Shown here: positions 40,798-49,854 of the stretch, in pieces | Layout: each line of letters opens with the position of its first letter | Position numbering within the stretch: position 1 is the first letter of the stretch | Virus record (IMG/VR): IMGVR_UViG_3300032296_000199 | Coordinates: 1-53,902 of that record | Reading direction: 5' to 3' (one strand) | DNA length: 53,902 bases | DNA from: a virus | Made by a program: the position numbers and the translations under genes | The notes under the pieces: model-generated | Told to the model about the DNA's origin: nothing | Database searches by the model: none | The model's input: the letters and a program-made list of their open reading frames with translations, nothing else

Positions 40798-41355
40798 ATG
40801 CTAGAAAACATACCAGACGTTGAAGAGAACGTACCATTGCCAGCCTCGGCTACTGAGGCTATGCCCGAGCTTTCCCCAAAGGAAGAGTTAGACATGATGG
40901 CTAGAACAGCCAAGATGTTGTCGGACATAACAGGGCAACCCCTTGCCCCAACACAAGAACACCGTGGTCAGGCTATGCAATTAGCCGAACAGGTCATTGC
41001 GAACAAGACAGACATGAATCTGGCGCAGTATCCCAATGAGACGATTGCCTATTTAGCAGGCATGGTGGCTCAGTATGACTATATGGTTGTACGGGAACTT
41101 GCAGATTTGAAAAAGTACGTCGTAAACAAACTCTTACAAGACACTGACAACCCAGATCCCAAGTACAGGATTGCTGCGGTGAAGGCTTTAGGAGAAGTAG
41201 ATGGCGTTGATGCGTTTAAAAAGCGCTCAGAAGTCACAATTAAGCACCAATCCATTGAAGAAGTGGAAAACGAACTGCTTGCGACTTTACAAAGACTGGA
41301 AAAACGCACAATTGACGTTCAGGCCAAGGTTGTAACCAATGAAAATAACGCCTGA
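40798..41355 (+). CDS. Small terminase subunit (candidate)
   Basis: 185 residues from ATG at 40798; GTG at 40726 is an alternative. An acidic N-terminus is followed by KEELDMMARTAKMLSDITGQ, QYPNETIAYLAGMVAQ and helical LADLKKYVVNKLLQ, then GEVDGVDAFKKRSEV. This pattern appears upstream of large terminases in related environmental phages. The position directly before TerL, overlapping it by 17 bases, supports DNA recognition in packaging. No clear HTH could be seen. Confidence 0.6.
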   Translation: MLENIPDVEENVPLPASATEAMPELSPKEELDMMARTAKMLSDITGQPLAPTQEHRGQAMQLAEQVIANKTDMNLAQYPNETIAYLAGMVAQYDYMVVRELADLKKYVVNKLLQDTDNPDPKYRIAAVKALGEVDGVDAFKKRSEVTIKHQSIEEVENELLATLQRLEKRTIDVQAKVVTNENNA

Positions 41356-42844
41356 ACAGATAAAACTCATCCGAGATGCCCTGCCATTCATGGCGGAAGA
41401 GGATAAACGTCGTAATTTGGAGCTTTTAAAGATTTACGACAGTGAATCTGTACAAGATGTGGGTAAAAATGACTTCCTTACCTTCATTGACCACGTATAT
41501 CCGGGCTATAAAGTAGGCCCACACCATAGAAGACTGGCCAAAATCTTTGAAGACATCGCAAATGGCAAGAAAAGGCGTGTAATTGTCAATATTGCCCCCC
41601 GTCATGGTAAGTCTGAGATGATTTCTTACCTTGCTCCGGCATGGTTTCTAGGTAAATACCCTCATAAAAAGGTCATTATGGCCTCTCACACAGCGGATTT
41701 GGCGGTCAATTTTGGCCGTAGAGTGCGTAATTTGGTGGGTTCTGATCCCTATAAAGACATCTTTCCGCAAGTCGAATTGCAGTCAGATTCCAAGTCAGCC
41801 TCGCGTTGGGGCACTAATTTCCAAGGAGAATACTTTGCTATTGGTGTCGGAGGTGCTCTTGCTGGTCGTGGCGCTGATTTATTTATTATTGACGACCCTC
41901 ATTCGGAACAAGATGCTAAGACTGGGAGACCGGACGTTTTCCTTCCTGCTTGGGAGTGGTTTCAGTCTGGCCCTCTCCAGCGTCTTATGCCGGGTGGCTC
42001 TATCATTATCGTGATGACTCGCTGGAGTAAGCTTGACTTGACAGGGATGATTGTCAACCAGATGGGCAAAGAGGAAGATGTAGATCAATGGGAGATTGTC
42101 GAGTTCCCTGCCATCCTCAATGAGAAGCCGCTATGGGGGGACTTCTGGTCGCTCGAAGAACTACTGGGTAAAAAAGCAGGTATGGATCCCCGCTACTGGC
42201 AAGCCCAGTACATGCAGAATCCTGTCTCGGAAGAGGGCGCTTTACTAAAGAGAGAATGGTGGCAGATATGGGAGAAGGATGATCCGCCCAACTGCGAGTT
42301 CACCATCATGAGTCTTGATGCGGCGCAGGAGACCAACAACAGGGCTGACTACAACGCACTGACGACGTGGGGTGTGTTCTTCAACGAAGAGACAAACAAC
42401 TACAACATCATCTTACTTAATGCAATCAAGAAGAGGATGGAGTTCCCTGATTTGAAGAAGCTTGTGCTTGAAGAATTTAAGGAATGGGAGCCTGATGCGT
42501 TTGTTGTGGAGAAGAAATCCAACGGAGCAGCGCTTTATCAGGAGCTTCGTCGCATGGGTGTTCCCGTGGGGGAGTTTACTCCGGGCAAAGGACAGGACAA
42601 AATATCGCGTGTGAATGCTGTGTCAGATCTACTAGCGTCTGGCATAGTATGGGCACCTGACCGAAGATGGGCAAAAGAAGTTATTGAGGAATGCAATGAC
42701 TTTCCATCTGGCACTAATGATGACTTGGTTGACTCAACAACTCAGGCGTTAATGCGGTTTAGACAAGGCGGGTTCATACGGTTGCCGACTGATGAGCCTG
42801 AAGAAATTAAATACTTTCGCCGTAGAACAGCGGCGTACTACTGA
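41339..42844 (+). CDS. terL: Large terminase subunit
   Basis: 501 residues. NIAPRHGKSEMISYLAPAWF near 87 is the Walker A-like motif, GADLFIIDDPHS near 183 Walker B with catalytic acidic residues, and MTRWSKLDLTG a coupling motif. The nuclease domain begins at SLDAAQETNNRADYNALTTW near 325. It powers packaging into the prohead through the portal and cuts concatemers. Followed by the portal gene after eight bases. Confidence 0.95.
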   Translation: MKITPEQIKLIRDALPFMAEEDKRRNLELLKIYDSESVQDVGKNDFLTFIDHVYPGYKVGPHHRRLAKIFEDIANGKKRRVIVNIAPRHGKSEMISYLAPAWFLGKYPHKKVIMASHTADLAVNFGRRVRNLVGSDPYKDIFPQVELQSDSKSASRWGTNFQGEYFAIGVGGALAGRGADLFIIDDPHSEQDAKTGRPDVFLPAWEWFQSGPLQRLMPGGSIIIVMTRWSKLDLTGMIVNQMGKEEDVDQWEIVEFPAILNEKPLWGDFWSLEELLGKKAGMDPRYWQAQYMQNPVSEEGALLKREWWQIWEKDDPPNCEFTIMSLDAAQETNNRADYNALTTWGVFFNEETNNYNIILLNAIKKRMEFPDLKKLVLEEFKEWEPDAFVVEKKSNGAALYQELRRMGVPVGEFTPGKGQDKISRVNAVSDLLASGIVWAPDRRWAKEVIEECNDFPSGTNDDLVDSTTQALMRFRQGGFIRLPTDEPEEIKYFRRRTAAYY

Positions 42845-42852
42845 GGACAGAT

Positions 42853-45267
42853 ATGGCTACCAGCAACATTGACAAAGCTCTTTACCCCGCTGACGGCGGA
42901 CTCCCAGAATTACTGGGTATGGAGGAGCCTGCACTTGAGATTGAGATTGAGAACCCTGACTCGGTAACTTTGGCTGATGGCTCTATGGAGATTACGCTTG
43001 AGCCGGGCAAAGAAGTCAGTGATGACTTTAGTAAGAACTTGGCTGAAGACATGGACGACAGTGAGTTGGGTGCTCTTGCGTCTGAACTGATGGAGTATGT
43101 TGATGCCGACATTAACTCTCGTAAAGATTGGACTGAGACCTATGTCAAAGGTCTTGAAGTATTAGGGATGAAGTATGAGGAAAGAACGGAACCTTGGAAT
43201 GGGGCTTGTGGAGTATTTTCAACCGTTCTTACTGAGGCCGCAATCCGCTTCCAGAGCGAAACTATCACTGAAACGTTTCCTGCTCAAGGCCCAGTCAAAA
43301 CGGAAATTATCGGCGCAATTGATCGCCTTAAAGAAGAGGCGGCAAACCGGGTTCGGGAGGATATGAACTATCGCCTCACCGAGCAGATGCCCGAGTACAG
43401 ACCAGAGCATGAACGCATGCTGTTTAACTTGGGACTTGCTGGTTCAGCCTTTAAGAAAGTGTACTACGACCCGGGTCTGAGAAGGCAGGTGTCTTTGTTT
43501 GTTCCTGCTGAAGATGTGATCATCCCCTATGGCTCAAGCGGAGCAAGAACTGCTGAGCGTGTGACGCACTTGATGCGTAAGACAAAGAATGATGTAAAAA
43601 AGCTACAGGTCAATGGTTTTTATCGTGATGTTGATTTGGGCGAGCCTGTTCAGATTCATACTGATGTCGAGAAGAAAAAGGCTGAAGAGCAGGGCTATTC
43701 AGTCAATGAGGATGACCGCTATCAGATCGCTGAGATTCAAGTCGATTGGAACTTGAAAGGTTATGAGCAGGAAGATGACATTGCCCTGCCTTACATCATT
43801 GCGATTGATCGTGGCACAAATAAAGTTTTAGCTATCTACCGTAACTGGGAAGAGGATGATGAGACTTATGCGAAACGTCAGCACTTGGTTCAGTACGATT
43901 ACGTACCGGGCTTTGGAGCTTATGGCATGGGTCTCATCCATATTATTGGTGGTTACGCTCGCGCTGGCACTTCTCTTATCAGGCAACTTATTGATGCAGG
44001 TACTCTTAGTAATTTACCGGGGGGCATGAAGTCTCGCGGTCTGCGTGTTAAGGGTGACGATACACCGATTGCACCGGGCGAGTTTAGAGATGTAGACGTA
44101 CCAAGCGGCTCGATCAAAGACAACATCATGATGCTCCCGTACAAGGAGCCGTCACAGGTGTTGGCAGCACTGCTGAACCAGATCACAGAAGAAGGTCGTC
44201 GCCTTGGCTCTATTGCTGACATGAAGGTCAGTGACATGAGTGCGCAGGCTCCTGTGGGTACAACGCTTGCTCTCTTGGAGCGGCAGCTTAAGATCATGGG
44301 TGCGGTGCAAGCCCGTGTTCACAACTCGATGAAAGAGGAGTTCAAGCTCCTTAAGAACATTATTAGAGATCACGCGCCCGCGAGCTACGACTACGACCCA
44401 GTAGCGGGTGATCCTGCCGCGATGCAGGCTGATTACGACATGGTTGAAGTTATACCTGTCAGTGATCCCAATAGCTCTACGATGGCTCAACGCATCATGC
44501 AGTATCAGGCTGTAATGCAGTTGGCGGCTCAAGCACCTCAGATTTACGACCTTCCAATTTTGCATAGGCAAATGATTGAAGTGCTGGGTGTGAAGAATGC
44601 TGAGAAGCTTGTGCCGATTGATGACGACATGACACCGCGTGATCCGATCAGTGAGAACATGGCGTTCTTGCGAGGAGAACCTACGAAAGCGTTTATCTAT
44701 CAGGATCATGACGCACACATCGCGGCTCATACAACGTTCATGCAGGATCCAATGATCATGCAGACGATGGGGCAGAACCCTGCGGCTCAGCAGATGATGG
44801 GGGCAATCATGGCTCACATTGCTGAACACTTGGCGTTTGCGTATCGCCGTAAGATTGAAGAGCAGTTGGGCGTACCCCTCCCACCACCCAACGAGAAACT
44901 TCCTGAAGAAGTTGAGGTTCAGTTGTCTCAGCTTGTGGCGCAGGCATCAGTACAGTTGCTCCAGCAGAACATGGCTCAGATGCAAGAGAAGAAGAACCAG
45001 CAGATGCAGCAAGATCCCCTCATCCAGATGCAGCAGGCTGAACTCCAGATCAAGGCACAAGAAGCACAGACCCGTGCGCAGAAGACTCAGGCTGACATCC
45101 AGTTGGCTCAAGAGAAACTCAAGCTTGAGGCTCAACGCATCATGATGGACATGCAGAAAGAGCAGCAACGTGTGACCTCACAAGAGCGTCAGACTACTCA
45201 GAAGCTTAAGGCTGACATGGTTAAGAACATCGTTAAACCACAACCGAAACCGGGAGGTGTTAGATGA
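42853..45267 (+). CDS. Portal protein, P22-like
   Basis: 804 residues, long like podovirus portals. Acidic N-terminus; the core has EERTEPWNGACGVFSTVLTE, FLxPxED-like segment VSLFVPAEDVIIPYGS, and RLGSIADMKVSDMSAQAPVG. C-terminal ~150 residues are Gln/Lys/Ala-rich helix (MQQDPLIQMQQAELQIKAQE), like the barrel domain of P22 gp1. It forms the dodecameric channel at one vertex. Overlaps the next gene by ATGA. Confidence 0.9.
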   Translation: MATSNIDKALYPADGGLPELLGMEEPALEIEIENPDSVTLADGSMEITLEPGKEVSDDFSKNLAEDMDDSELGALASELMEYVDADINSRKDWTETYVKGLEVLGMKYEERTEPWNGACGVFSTVLTEAAIRFQSETITETFPAQGPVKTEIIGAIDRLKEEAANRVREDMNYRLTEQMPEYRPEHERMLFNLGLAGSAFKKVYYDPGLRRQVSLFVPAEDVIIPYGSSGARTAERVTHLMRKTKNDVKKLQVNGFYRDVDLGEPVQIHTDVEKKKAEEQGYSVNEDDRYQIAEIQVDWNLKGYEQEDDIALPYIIAIDRGTNKVLAIYRNWEEDDETYAKRQHLVQYDYVPGFGAYGMGLIHIIGGYARAGTSLIRQLIDAGTLSNLPGGMKSRGLRVKGDDTPIAPGEFRDVDVPSGSIKDNIMMLPYKEPSQVLAALLNQITEEGRRLGSIADMKVSDMSAQAPVGTTLALLERQLKIMGAVQARVHNSMKEEFKLLKNIIRDHAPASYDYDPVAGDPAAMQADYDMVEVIPVSDPNSSTMAQRIMQYQAVMQLAAQAPQIYDLPILHRQMIEVLGVKNAEKLVPIDDDMTPRDPISENMAFLRGEPTKAFIYQDHDAHIAAHTTFMQDPMIMQTMGQNPAAQQMMGAIMAHIAEHLAFAYRRKIEEQLGVPLPPPNEKLPEEVEVQLSQLVAQASVQLLQQNMAQMQEKKNQQMQQDPLIQMQQAELQIKAQEAQTRAQKTQADIQLAQEKLKLEAQRIMMDMQKEQQRVTSQERQTTQKLKADMVKNIVKPQPKPGGVR

Positions 45268-45455
45268 ACGAGATAGAACTGCTTAAGAAGCAGAATGACG
45301 AATTTCGCCAACAGGCGATAGACAAACTTGCTACTGGCGGAGTCAAAGACTACGCAGAGTATCGAGAATTGGTAGGGGTTATTAGAGGTCTTGACCATGC
45401 CAATTACAACCTTCAAGACCTCAAACAACGTATAGAAAGACTAAACGATGAGTGA
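45264..45455 (+). CDS. Small helical protein between portal and GroES-like gene (63 residues)
   Basis: MNEIELLKKQNDEFRQQAID and DHANYNLQDLKQRIERLN form two amphipathic helices. Overlaps both neighbours by 4 and 8 bases, so translation is coupled. Possibly a head assembly cofactor; unknown. Confidence 0.65.
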   Translation: MNEIELLKKQNDEFRQQAIDKLATGGVKDYAEYRELVGVIRGLDHANYNLQDLKQRIERLNDE

Positions 45456-45852
45456 AATACTCGTAAGCCAAGACGGTGCCACAGCCACTGTACTTCCCGC
45501 GACGGCTGAAGAGAAAGCTAAGCAGGTTCCTGATCCTGCTACTTTTCATATTCTTTGCATGCTTCCCAAAGCAGAAGAAGAATTTAGTGAATCCGGCATC
45601 CTTAAATCCGCTACTGCCATGTACCACGAGGAGCTTCTTTCCCCCGTGTTATTCGTAGCCAAAATAGGGCCAGATGCATTTAAAGATGAAAAGAGGTTTC
45701 CTTCCGGGCCTGCGTGCCAAGTTGGAGATTTCATTATCACCCGCCCCAATACTGGCACCCGTATGAAAATACATGGTACAGAGTGGCGTTTGATCAATGA
45801 TGACTCTATCCAAGCAGTTGTTCAAGACCCTCGCGGTATTCAACGCCCATAA
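45448..45852 (+). CDS. GroES-like co-chaperonin
   Basis: 134 residues. LLSPVLFVAKIGPDAFKDEK matches the mobile-loop flanking region (V-x-G-P), and ACQVGDFIITRPNTGTRMKI then GTEWRLINDDSIQAVV follow the Cpn10 pattern (V-GD, G-E-Y-like, D-I-A). T4 gp31 is a known phage Cpn10 that helps fold the capsid protein. Placed between portal and scaffold/capsid, it probably works with host GroEL in capsid folding. Divergent enough that structure prediction is advisable. Confidence 0.65.
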   Translation: MSEILVSQDGATATVLPATAEEKAKQVPDPATFHILCMLPKAEEEFSESGILKSATAMYHEELLSPVLFVAKIGPDAFKDEKRFPSGPACQVGDFIITRPNTGTRMKIHGTEWRLINDDSIQAVVQDPRGIQRP

Positions 45853-45861
45853 GGAGAAATC

Positions 45862-46827
45862 ATGGCTAATTTTGAAAAAACAGAATATCACTTCCCAGAT
45901 GAGATAGAAGAAGCCGAGAAAAAGGCTAATCGTTCTCTAAAGTCTAAAGATGACGAGTTTGACATTGAGATTGTTGACGATACGCCACCCGCAGACAGAA
46001 ACCGTGGTGAACCACTAGATACACCACCTGAAGAAGTCACCGATGAGGAACTTGACAAATATACTGATGTCAAACTCAAGGAGCGACTATCTAAATTAGG
46101 TCGCGGGTATCACGACGAAAGACGAGCCAAAGAAGCAGCTTATCGTGAAAAAGAAGAAGCTTTGCGTCTGGCGCAGTCTGTTGTTGAAGAGAATAAGAAG
46201 CTTAAAGGTACGCTCAGTACTAGCCAAGAAGCCTTATTGGAGCAGGCCAAACGGACTGTTTCAGCAGAGGTAGAAGAGGCTAAACGAGACTACAAGAATG
46301 CTTATGAGGCTGGGGACTCAGATGCTTTGGTTGCAGCGCAGGACAAACTAACCTCCGCCAAGATCAAATCGGAGCGAGTAAATAATTTTAAACCCGCCCC
46401 TTTACAAGATAATAAATCTGATGTACAAACTCAACAAATCGCGCAAGCAAACGCGGTTGATCCTAAAGCAGCCGACTGGCAAGCCCGGAATGGCTGGTTT
46501 GGGAAAGACCGTGAAATGACCGGCTATGCGCTTGCGTTGCATGAGAAGCTGGTCGTAGAGGATGGTGTTGATCCTAAGTCGGATGAGTATTACCGGAAGC
46601 TCAACGGCAGGATTCGCCAAGTGTTCCCAGAGAGGTTTGCCTCTGAGGACTACGCTGATGCACAAACATCTCAGCGCTCGCCAAAAGCAAATGTTGTTGC
46701 ACCAGCAACGCGCAGCACTGCACCTAAGAAAATCGTGCTGAATGCAACGCAGGTACAACTAGCCAAACGGCTTGGCATCTCCTTGGAGAGCTATGCTCGT
46801 GAGGTAGCGAAAGAAATGAGGAAATAA
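45862..46827 (+). CDS. Scaffolding protein
   Basis: 321 residues after AAGGAGAAATC. Residues 1-75 are very acidic; about 80-170 is a charged coiled coil (ERRAKEAAYREKEEALRLAQ); middle is Gln/Asn-rich, and the end KRLGISLESYAREVAKEMRK is a basic helix as in scaffolds that bind capsid subunits. Position before the capsid gene fits. Confidence 0.75.
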   Translation: MANFEKTEYHFPDEIEEAEKKANRSLKSKDDEFDIEIVDDTPPADRNRGEPLDTPPEEVTDEELDKYTDVKLKERLSKLGRGYHDERRAKEAAYREKEEALRLAQSVVEENKKLKGTLSTSQEALLEQAKRTVSAEVEEAKRDYKNAYEAGDSDALVAAQDKLTSAKIKSERVNNFKPAPLQDNKSDVQTQQIAQANAVDPKAADWQARNGWFGKDREMTGYALALHEKLVVEDGVDPKSDEYYRKLNGRIRQVFPERFASEDYADAQTSQRSPKANVVAPATRSTAPKKIVLNATQVQLAKRLGISLESYAREVAKEMRK

Positions 46828-46829
46828 AA

Positions 46830-47297
46830 ATGGCTGAACAAAATCGATTGAAACGTGAACTTGAGACTCGTGAAAAAGAGAGCAGACCTGCTGCAAAGTG
46901 GACTCCGCCTCAACTTCTTCCAGAAGTGGATGAGGAACCTGGTTACGCTATGAGATGGATTCGCACCAGCATGGGTGGTGTGGGTGACGCTAGAAATGTT
47001 TCCGCAAAACTTCGCGAAGGATGGGAGCCCGTAAAGGCTTCTGATCACCCTGAAGCGCATACATTTGCCGATCCAAATTCTCGGTTTAAAGATGCGATTG
47101 AAGTCGGTGGACTTATCCTTTGTAAAACACCTGTTGAATTTATTGAACAACGCGATGCACACTATCGGAAACTCTCCGATGCGCAAATGCAGTCAGTAGA
47201 TAACAGCTTCATGCGCGAAAGCGACGCTCGTATGCCCCTGTTTAGCGATAAACGCACGACAGTGACTAAGGGTTCAGTTTTCGGTTCTGGGTCTTAA
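46830..47297 (+). CDS. Head-associated protein (155 residues), unknown
   Basis: Starts after GAGGAAAT. MAEQNRLKRELETREKESRP is charged; YAMRWIRTSMGGVGDARNVS and LREGWEPVKASDHPE follow, then GGLILCKTPVEFIEQRDAHY. The pattern is one I associate with small proteins between scaffold and capsid in related phages. A head completion or assembly factor is likely. Confidence 0.6.
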   Translation: MAEQNRLKRELETREKESRPAAKWTPPQLLPEVDEEPGYAMRWIRTSMGGVGDARNVSAKLREGWEPVKASDHPEAHTFADPNSRFKDAIEVGGLILCKTPVEFIEQRDAHYRKLSDAQMQSVDNSFMRESDARMPLFSDKRTTVTKGSVFGSGS

Positions 47298-47312
47298 TTT
47301 TGGAGTCTAACG

Positions 47313-47927
47313 ATGGCATATCCTACCATTGACAAGACGTATGGTTTCAAGCCAGTCAATCGACTGGATGGTCTACCCTACGCCGGAGCGATCCGTCAAA
47401 TCCCAATCGCCCCTTCCTACGCAACAGCGATCCTGAACGGTGACACCGTCAAGGTGGACACTAACGGCTACATTGTGGCTGCTAGTACTACCGACTCAGG
47501 TAGCATCATTGGTGTGTTGGTTGGATGTTCTTACATCAATTCGTTGAGTCAACCTACGTTTTCGCAAGCTTACCCAGCTTCTACGTCAACTTCAACAAAC
47601 ATGGCTTTTGCCTTTGTTGTGGATGATCCTAGTGCTGTGTTCCGTGTTTGCGCTACTGTCGTTGGTTCCACCACTCCCCCAGCTTATAGCCGTGCGATTG
47701 TTGGTTCTAACGTAGCTTTGGTCGCCAACGTTGGTTCTACCACCACTGGTGATTCGTATTACGGTATTGACGGTTCTTCCGCCAACACTACTAATACACT
47801 CCCCGTTCGTGTTGTTGACGTTGTGCCCGATACTGCGACTGGTTCTGCCAGCGTAGCCGCCACGACCTATTACGAGTTCCTCGTTAAGTTCAACACCGCG
47901 CAGTACAACAGTACAACCGGTATTTAA
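47313..47927 (+). CDS. Capsid-associated (decoration-type) protein
   Basis: 204 residues following GGAG. Gly/Ser/Thr/Val-rich, beta throughout: MAYPTIDKTYGFKPVNRLDG, VKVDTNGYIVAASTTDSGSI, FAFVVDDPSAVFRVCATVVG. Position immediately before the capsid gene and composition suggest a head decoration protein; unproven. Confidence 0.55.
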   Translation: MAYPTIDKTYGFKPVNRLDGLPYAGAIRQIPIAPSYATAILNGDTVKVDTNGYIVAASTTDSGSIIGVLVGCSYINSLSQPTFSQAYPASTSTSTNMAFAFVVDDPSAVFRVCATVVGSTTPPAYSRAIVGSNVALVANVGSTTTGDSYYGIDGSSANTTNTLPVRVVDVVPDTATGSASVAATTYYEFLVKFNTAQYNSTTGI

Positions 47928-47940
47928 GGAGTAACTTAAA

Positions 47941-48852
47941 ATGGCTATTTCACGCGCACAACTACTTAAAGAGTTGCTCCCCGGTCTGAACGCATTGTTC
48001 GGTCTGGAATACGCTAAATACGGCGAAGAGCACAAAGAGATCTACGAAACTGAGACATCAGAGCGTAGCTTCGAAGAAGAGACAAAGCTTTCTGGCTTCT
48101 CTGCTGCACCTGTCAAGAATGAAGGCTCCGCCATTCAGTACGACAATGCGCAAGAGGCATGGACTGCACGTTACACCCACGAAACCATTGCGATGGGCTT
48201 TTCCATCACAGAGGAAGCTGTGGAAGATAACTTGTACGACAGCTTGTCTTCACGCTACACCAAGGCTTTGGCCCGTGGTATGGCTTACACCAAGCAAGTT
48301 AAAGCTGCTTATGTGTTGAACAACGCCTTCACTGGCGGCCCAACATACGGCGACGGCGTGGTTCTGTGTTCTACAGCCCACCCACTTGTCTCTGGTGGCA
48401 CTAACAGCAACCGTCCTACAACAGGCGCTGACTTGAATGAAACATCGTTGGAAAACGCTGTTATTCAGATCGCTGCTTGGACAGACGAGCGCGGTTTGTT
48501 GATCGCTGCTAAGCCTCGCAAGCTTATCATCCCCCCAGCACTGCAATTCGTTGCAACTCGTTTGTTGGAAACCGAACTCCGCGTCGGTACAACTGACAAC
48601 GATATCAATGCATTGAAGAACAACGGTTCGATCTCTGAAGGTTACACTGTTAACCACTATTTGACCGACACCAATGCTTGGTTCTTGACAACAGACGTAC
48701 CTAACGGCCTGAAGCACTTTGTTCGTTCACCCTTGTCTAACAGCATGGATGGCGACTTTGACACAGGTAACGTGCGTTACAAAGCCCGTGAGCGTTACAG
48801 CTTCGGCGTGTCAGACCCACTGGGTATCTTTGGTTCACCCGGTTCGTCCTGA
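47941..48852 (+). CDS. Major capsid protein, Mu gpT-like HK97 fold
   Basis: 303 residues after AAGGAGTAAC. MAISRAQLLKELLPGLNALF, then KLSGFSAAPVKNEG, ITEEAVEDNLYDSL and STAHPLVSGGTNSNRP, with DPLGIFGSPG near the end. This follows Mu-type major head (gpT) proteins. Strong RBS and a terminator just downstream agree with high expression. Confidence 0.85.
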   Translation: MAISRAQLLKELLPGLNALFGLEYAKYGEEHKEIYETETSERSFEEETKLSGFSAAPVKNEGSAIQYDNAQEAWTARYTHETIAMGFSITEEAVEDNLYDSLSSRYTKALARGMAYTKQVKAAYVLNNAFTGGPTYGDGVVLCSTAHPLVSGGTNSNRPTTGADLNETSLENAVIQIAAWTDERGLLIAAKPRKLIIPPALQFVATRLLETELRVGTTDNDINALKNNGSISEGYTVNHYLTDTNAWFLTTDVPNGLKHFVRSPLSNSMDGDFDTGNVRYKARERYSFGVSDPLGIFGSPGSS

Positions 48853-48860
48853 TGAAATTG

Positions 48861-48890
48861 AAAAAGGGGCCTTGTGCCCCTTTTTCTTTT
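48861..48890 (+). terminator. Intrinsic terminator after the capsid gene
   Basis: AAAAAGGGGC-CTTGT-GCCCCTTTTT followed by CTTTT. A strong 10-bp stem nine bases past the capsid stop. It likely reduces expression of the following genes relative to capsid. Confidence 0.9.
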
Positions 48891-48920
48891 AGTGTATATT
48901 GTTCTTAATCCGGGCTTTCC

Positions 48921-48966
48921 GGTGTATCAAACTGTCCCGGCAGACATCATGCAAGATTGATACACC
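48921..48966 (+). promoter_or_regulatory. Long-loop inverted repeat in the leader of the next structural gene
   Basis: Perfect 9-bp arms GGTGTATCA (48921-48929) and TGATACACC (48958-48966) enclose 28 bases, within which TGTC and GACA could form a second hairpin around CCGGCA. It lies 23 bases before a structural gene start. It could stabilise processed mRNA or be an operator. Confidence 0.55.
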
Positions 48967-48989
48967 TTTAACTGCATGAAGGAAATATC

Positions 48990-49514
48990 ATGGGATTCGC
49001 AACTCACCTTGGCCCTTGGCTCTTGGGCACTGTCCGTAACACAACTGGCACTACTGTCGGTACTATTGAGAACTGCGGTGCAACCGTTGTTACTCAAACA
49101 TTTAAAAAGAACTACACAGGCCAAGCCGCTTCTGCGACTACTGACACCATCTGCGTGTTGCCTGCTGGCGCTCAAATCGTTGACATTTTCATTGACACCA
49201 CCGTTGCGTTTACAGGCTCTACAGCCGCAAACGTGAGCATTGGTGATGGCACAACAGCCGCCTTGTACTGGGCCGCTACAGACGTTACCGCTCTTGGCCG
49301 CGCCGCTATCAGCAATGCCTCTGCTAAATTGGGTGCATGGTGCGGAGCGGCTTCTACAGCTTCTCCTAATGGTATTGGCGTTGGCCCAACAGACGTGAAG
49401 ATTGTTGCCACAATGACTCCAACTGTTGCGGCAGTAACTGCTGGTACTGTGCAGTACACAATCATGTACGTGGTTGCTGACTCTAACGGCTCACAATTCC
49501 CAGCATCTGCTTAA
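48990..49514 (+). CDS. Structural protein (174 residues), unknown
   Basis: ATG preceded by AAGGAAA. Ala/Thr/Val/Gly-rich beta protein (GAQIVDIFIDTTVAFTGSTA, TAGTVQYTIMYVVAD). Between capsid and adaptor, so probably a head or neck component such as a decoration protein. No enzymatic motif. Confidence 0.6.
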   Translation: MGFATHLGPWLLGTVRNTTGTTVGTIENCGATVVTQTFKKNYTGQAASATTDTICVLPAGAQIVDIFIDTTVAFTGSTAANVSIGDGTTAALYWAATDVTALGRAAISNASAKLGAWCGAASTASPNGIGVGPTDVKIVATMTPTVAAVTAGTVQYTIMYVVADSNGSQFPASA

Positions 49515-49522
49515 TTGATCTA

Positions 49523-49545
49523 GGGGGCTTCGGCCCCCGTTTACA
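49523..49545 (+). terminator. UUCG hairpin between two structural genes
   Basis: GGGGGC-TTCG-GCCCCC then GTTTA. Six GC pairs and a stable tetraloop but a weak T run: partial terminator or processing/protection hairpin. Confidence 0.6.
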
Positions 49546-49557
49546 AGGAGATTAATT

Positions 49558-49854
49558 ATGTCAATGCAAACTGATGTTAAATCAACGCACCGCAGTACTG
49601 CTGGGTCGTTTTACGCAGGTCGTACACGGCTAAAAGGTTTTATTGTTACACCCGCTATAAGTACCGCCTGCACATTTGAAATTCGTGACGGTAGCGCCTC
49701 GGGCGCAGTTTTGTTCACAATGGACATTACAAGTCAAACCGTAGCTAACTCTACGTATATTCTTGTTCCCGGCGAAGGTATTTTGGCTTCTACGGGACTG
49801 TATTTGACGTTGAGCGTTGGCTCGTTAACCAGCCTCTCGGTGTTCTATGGCTGA
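49558..49854 (+). CDS. Small structural protein (98 residues)
   Basis: ATG after AAGGAG. Beta-rich with GRTRLKGFIVTPAISTACTF and SLSVFYG at the end. Overlaps the glycosyltransferase gene by eight bases, so the two are co-translated. Possibly a virion surface protein that the transferase modifies; speculative. Confidence 0.6.
   Translation: MSMQTDVKSTHRSTAGSFYAGRTRLKGFIVTPAISTACTFEIRDGSASGAVLFTMDITSQTVANSTYILVPGEGILASTGLYLTLSVGSLTSLSVFYG

Noticed and set aside
44152-44829. Open frame opposite the portal gene (225 residues)
   Set aside because: Fully antisense to a well supported gene; His/Leu/Arg-rich composition typical of antisense frames; no start signal.
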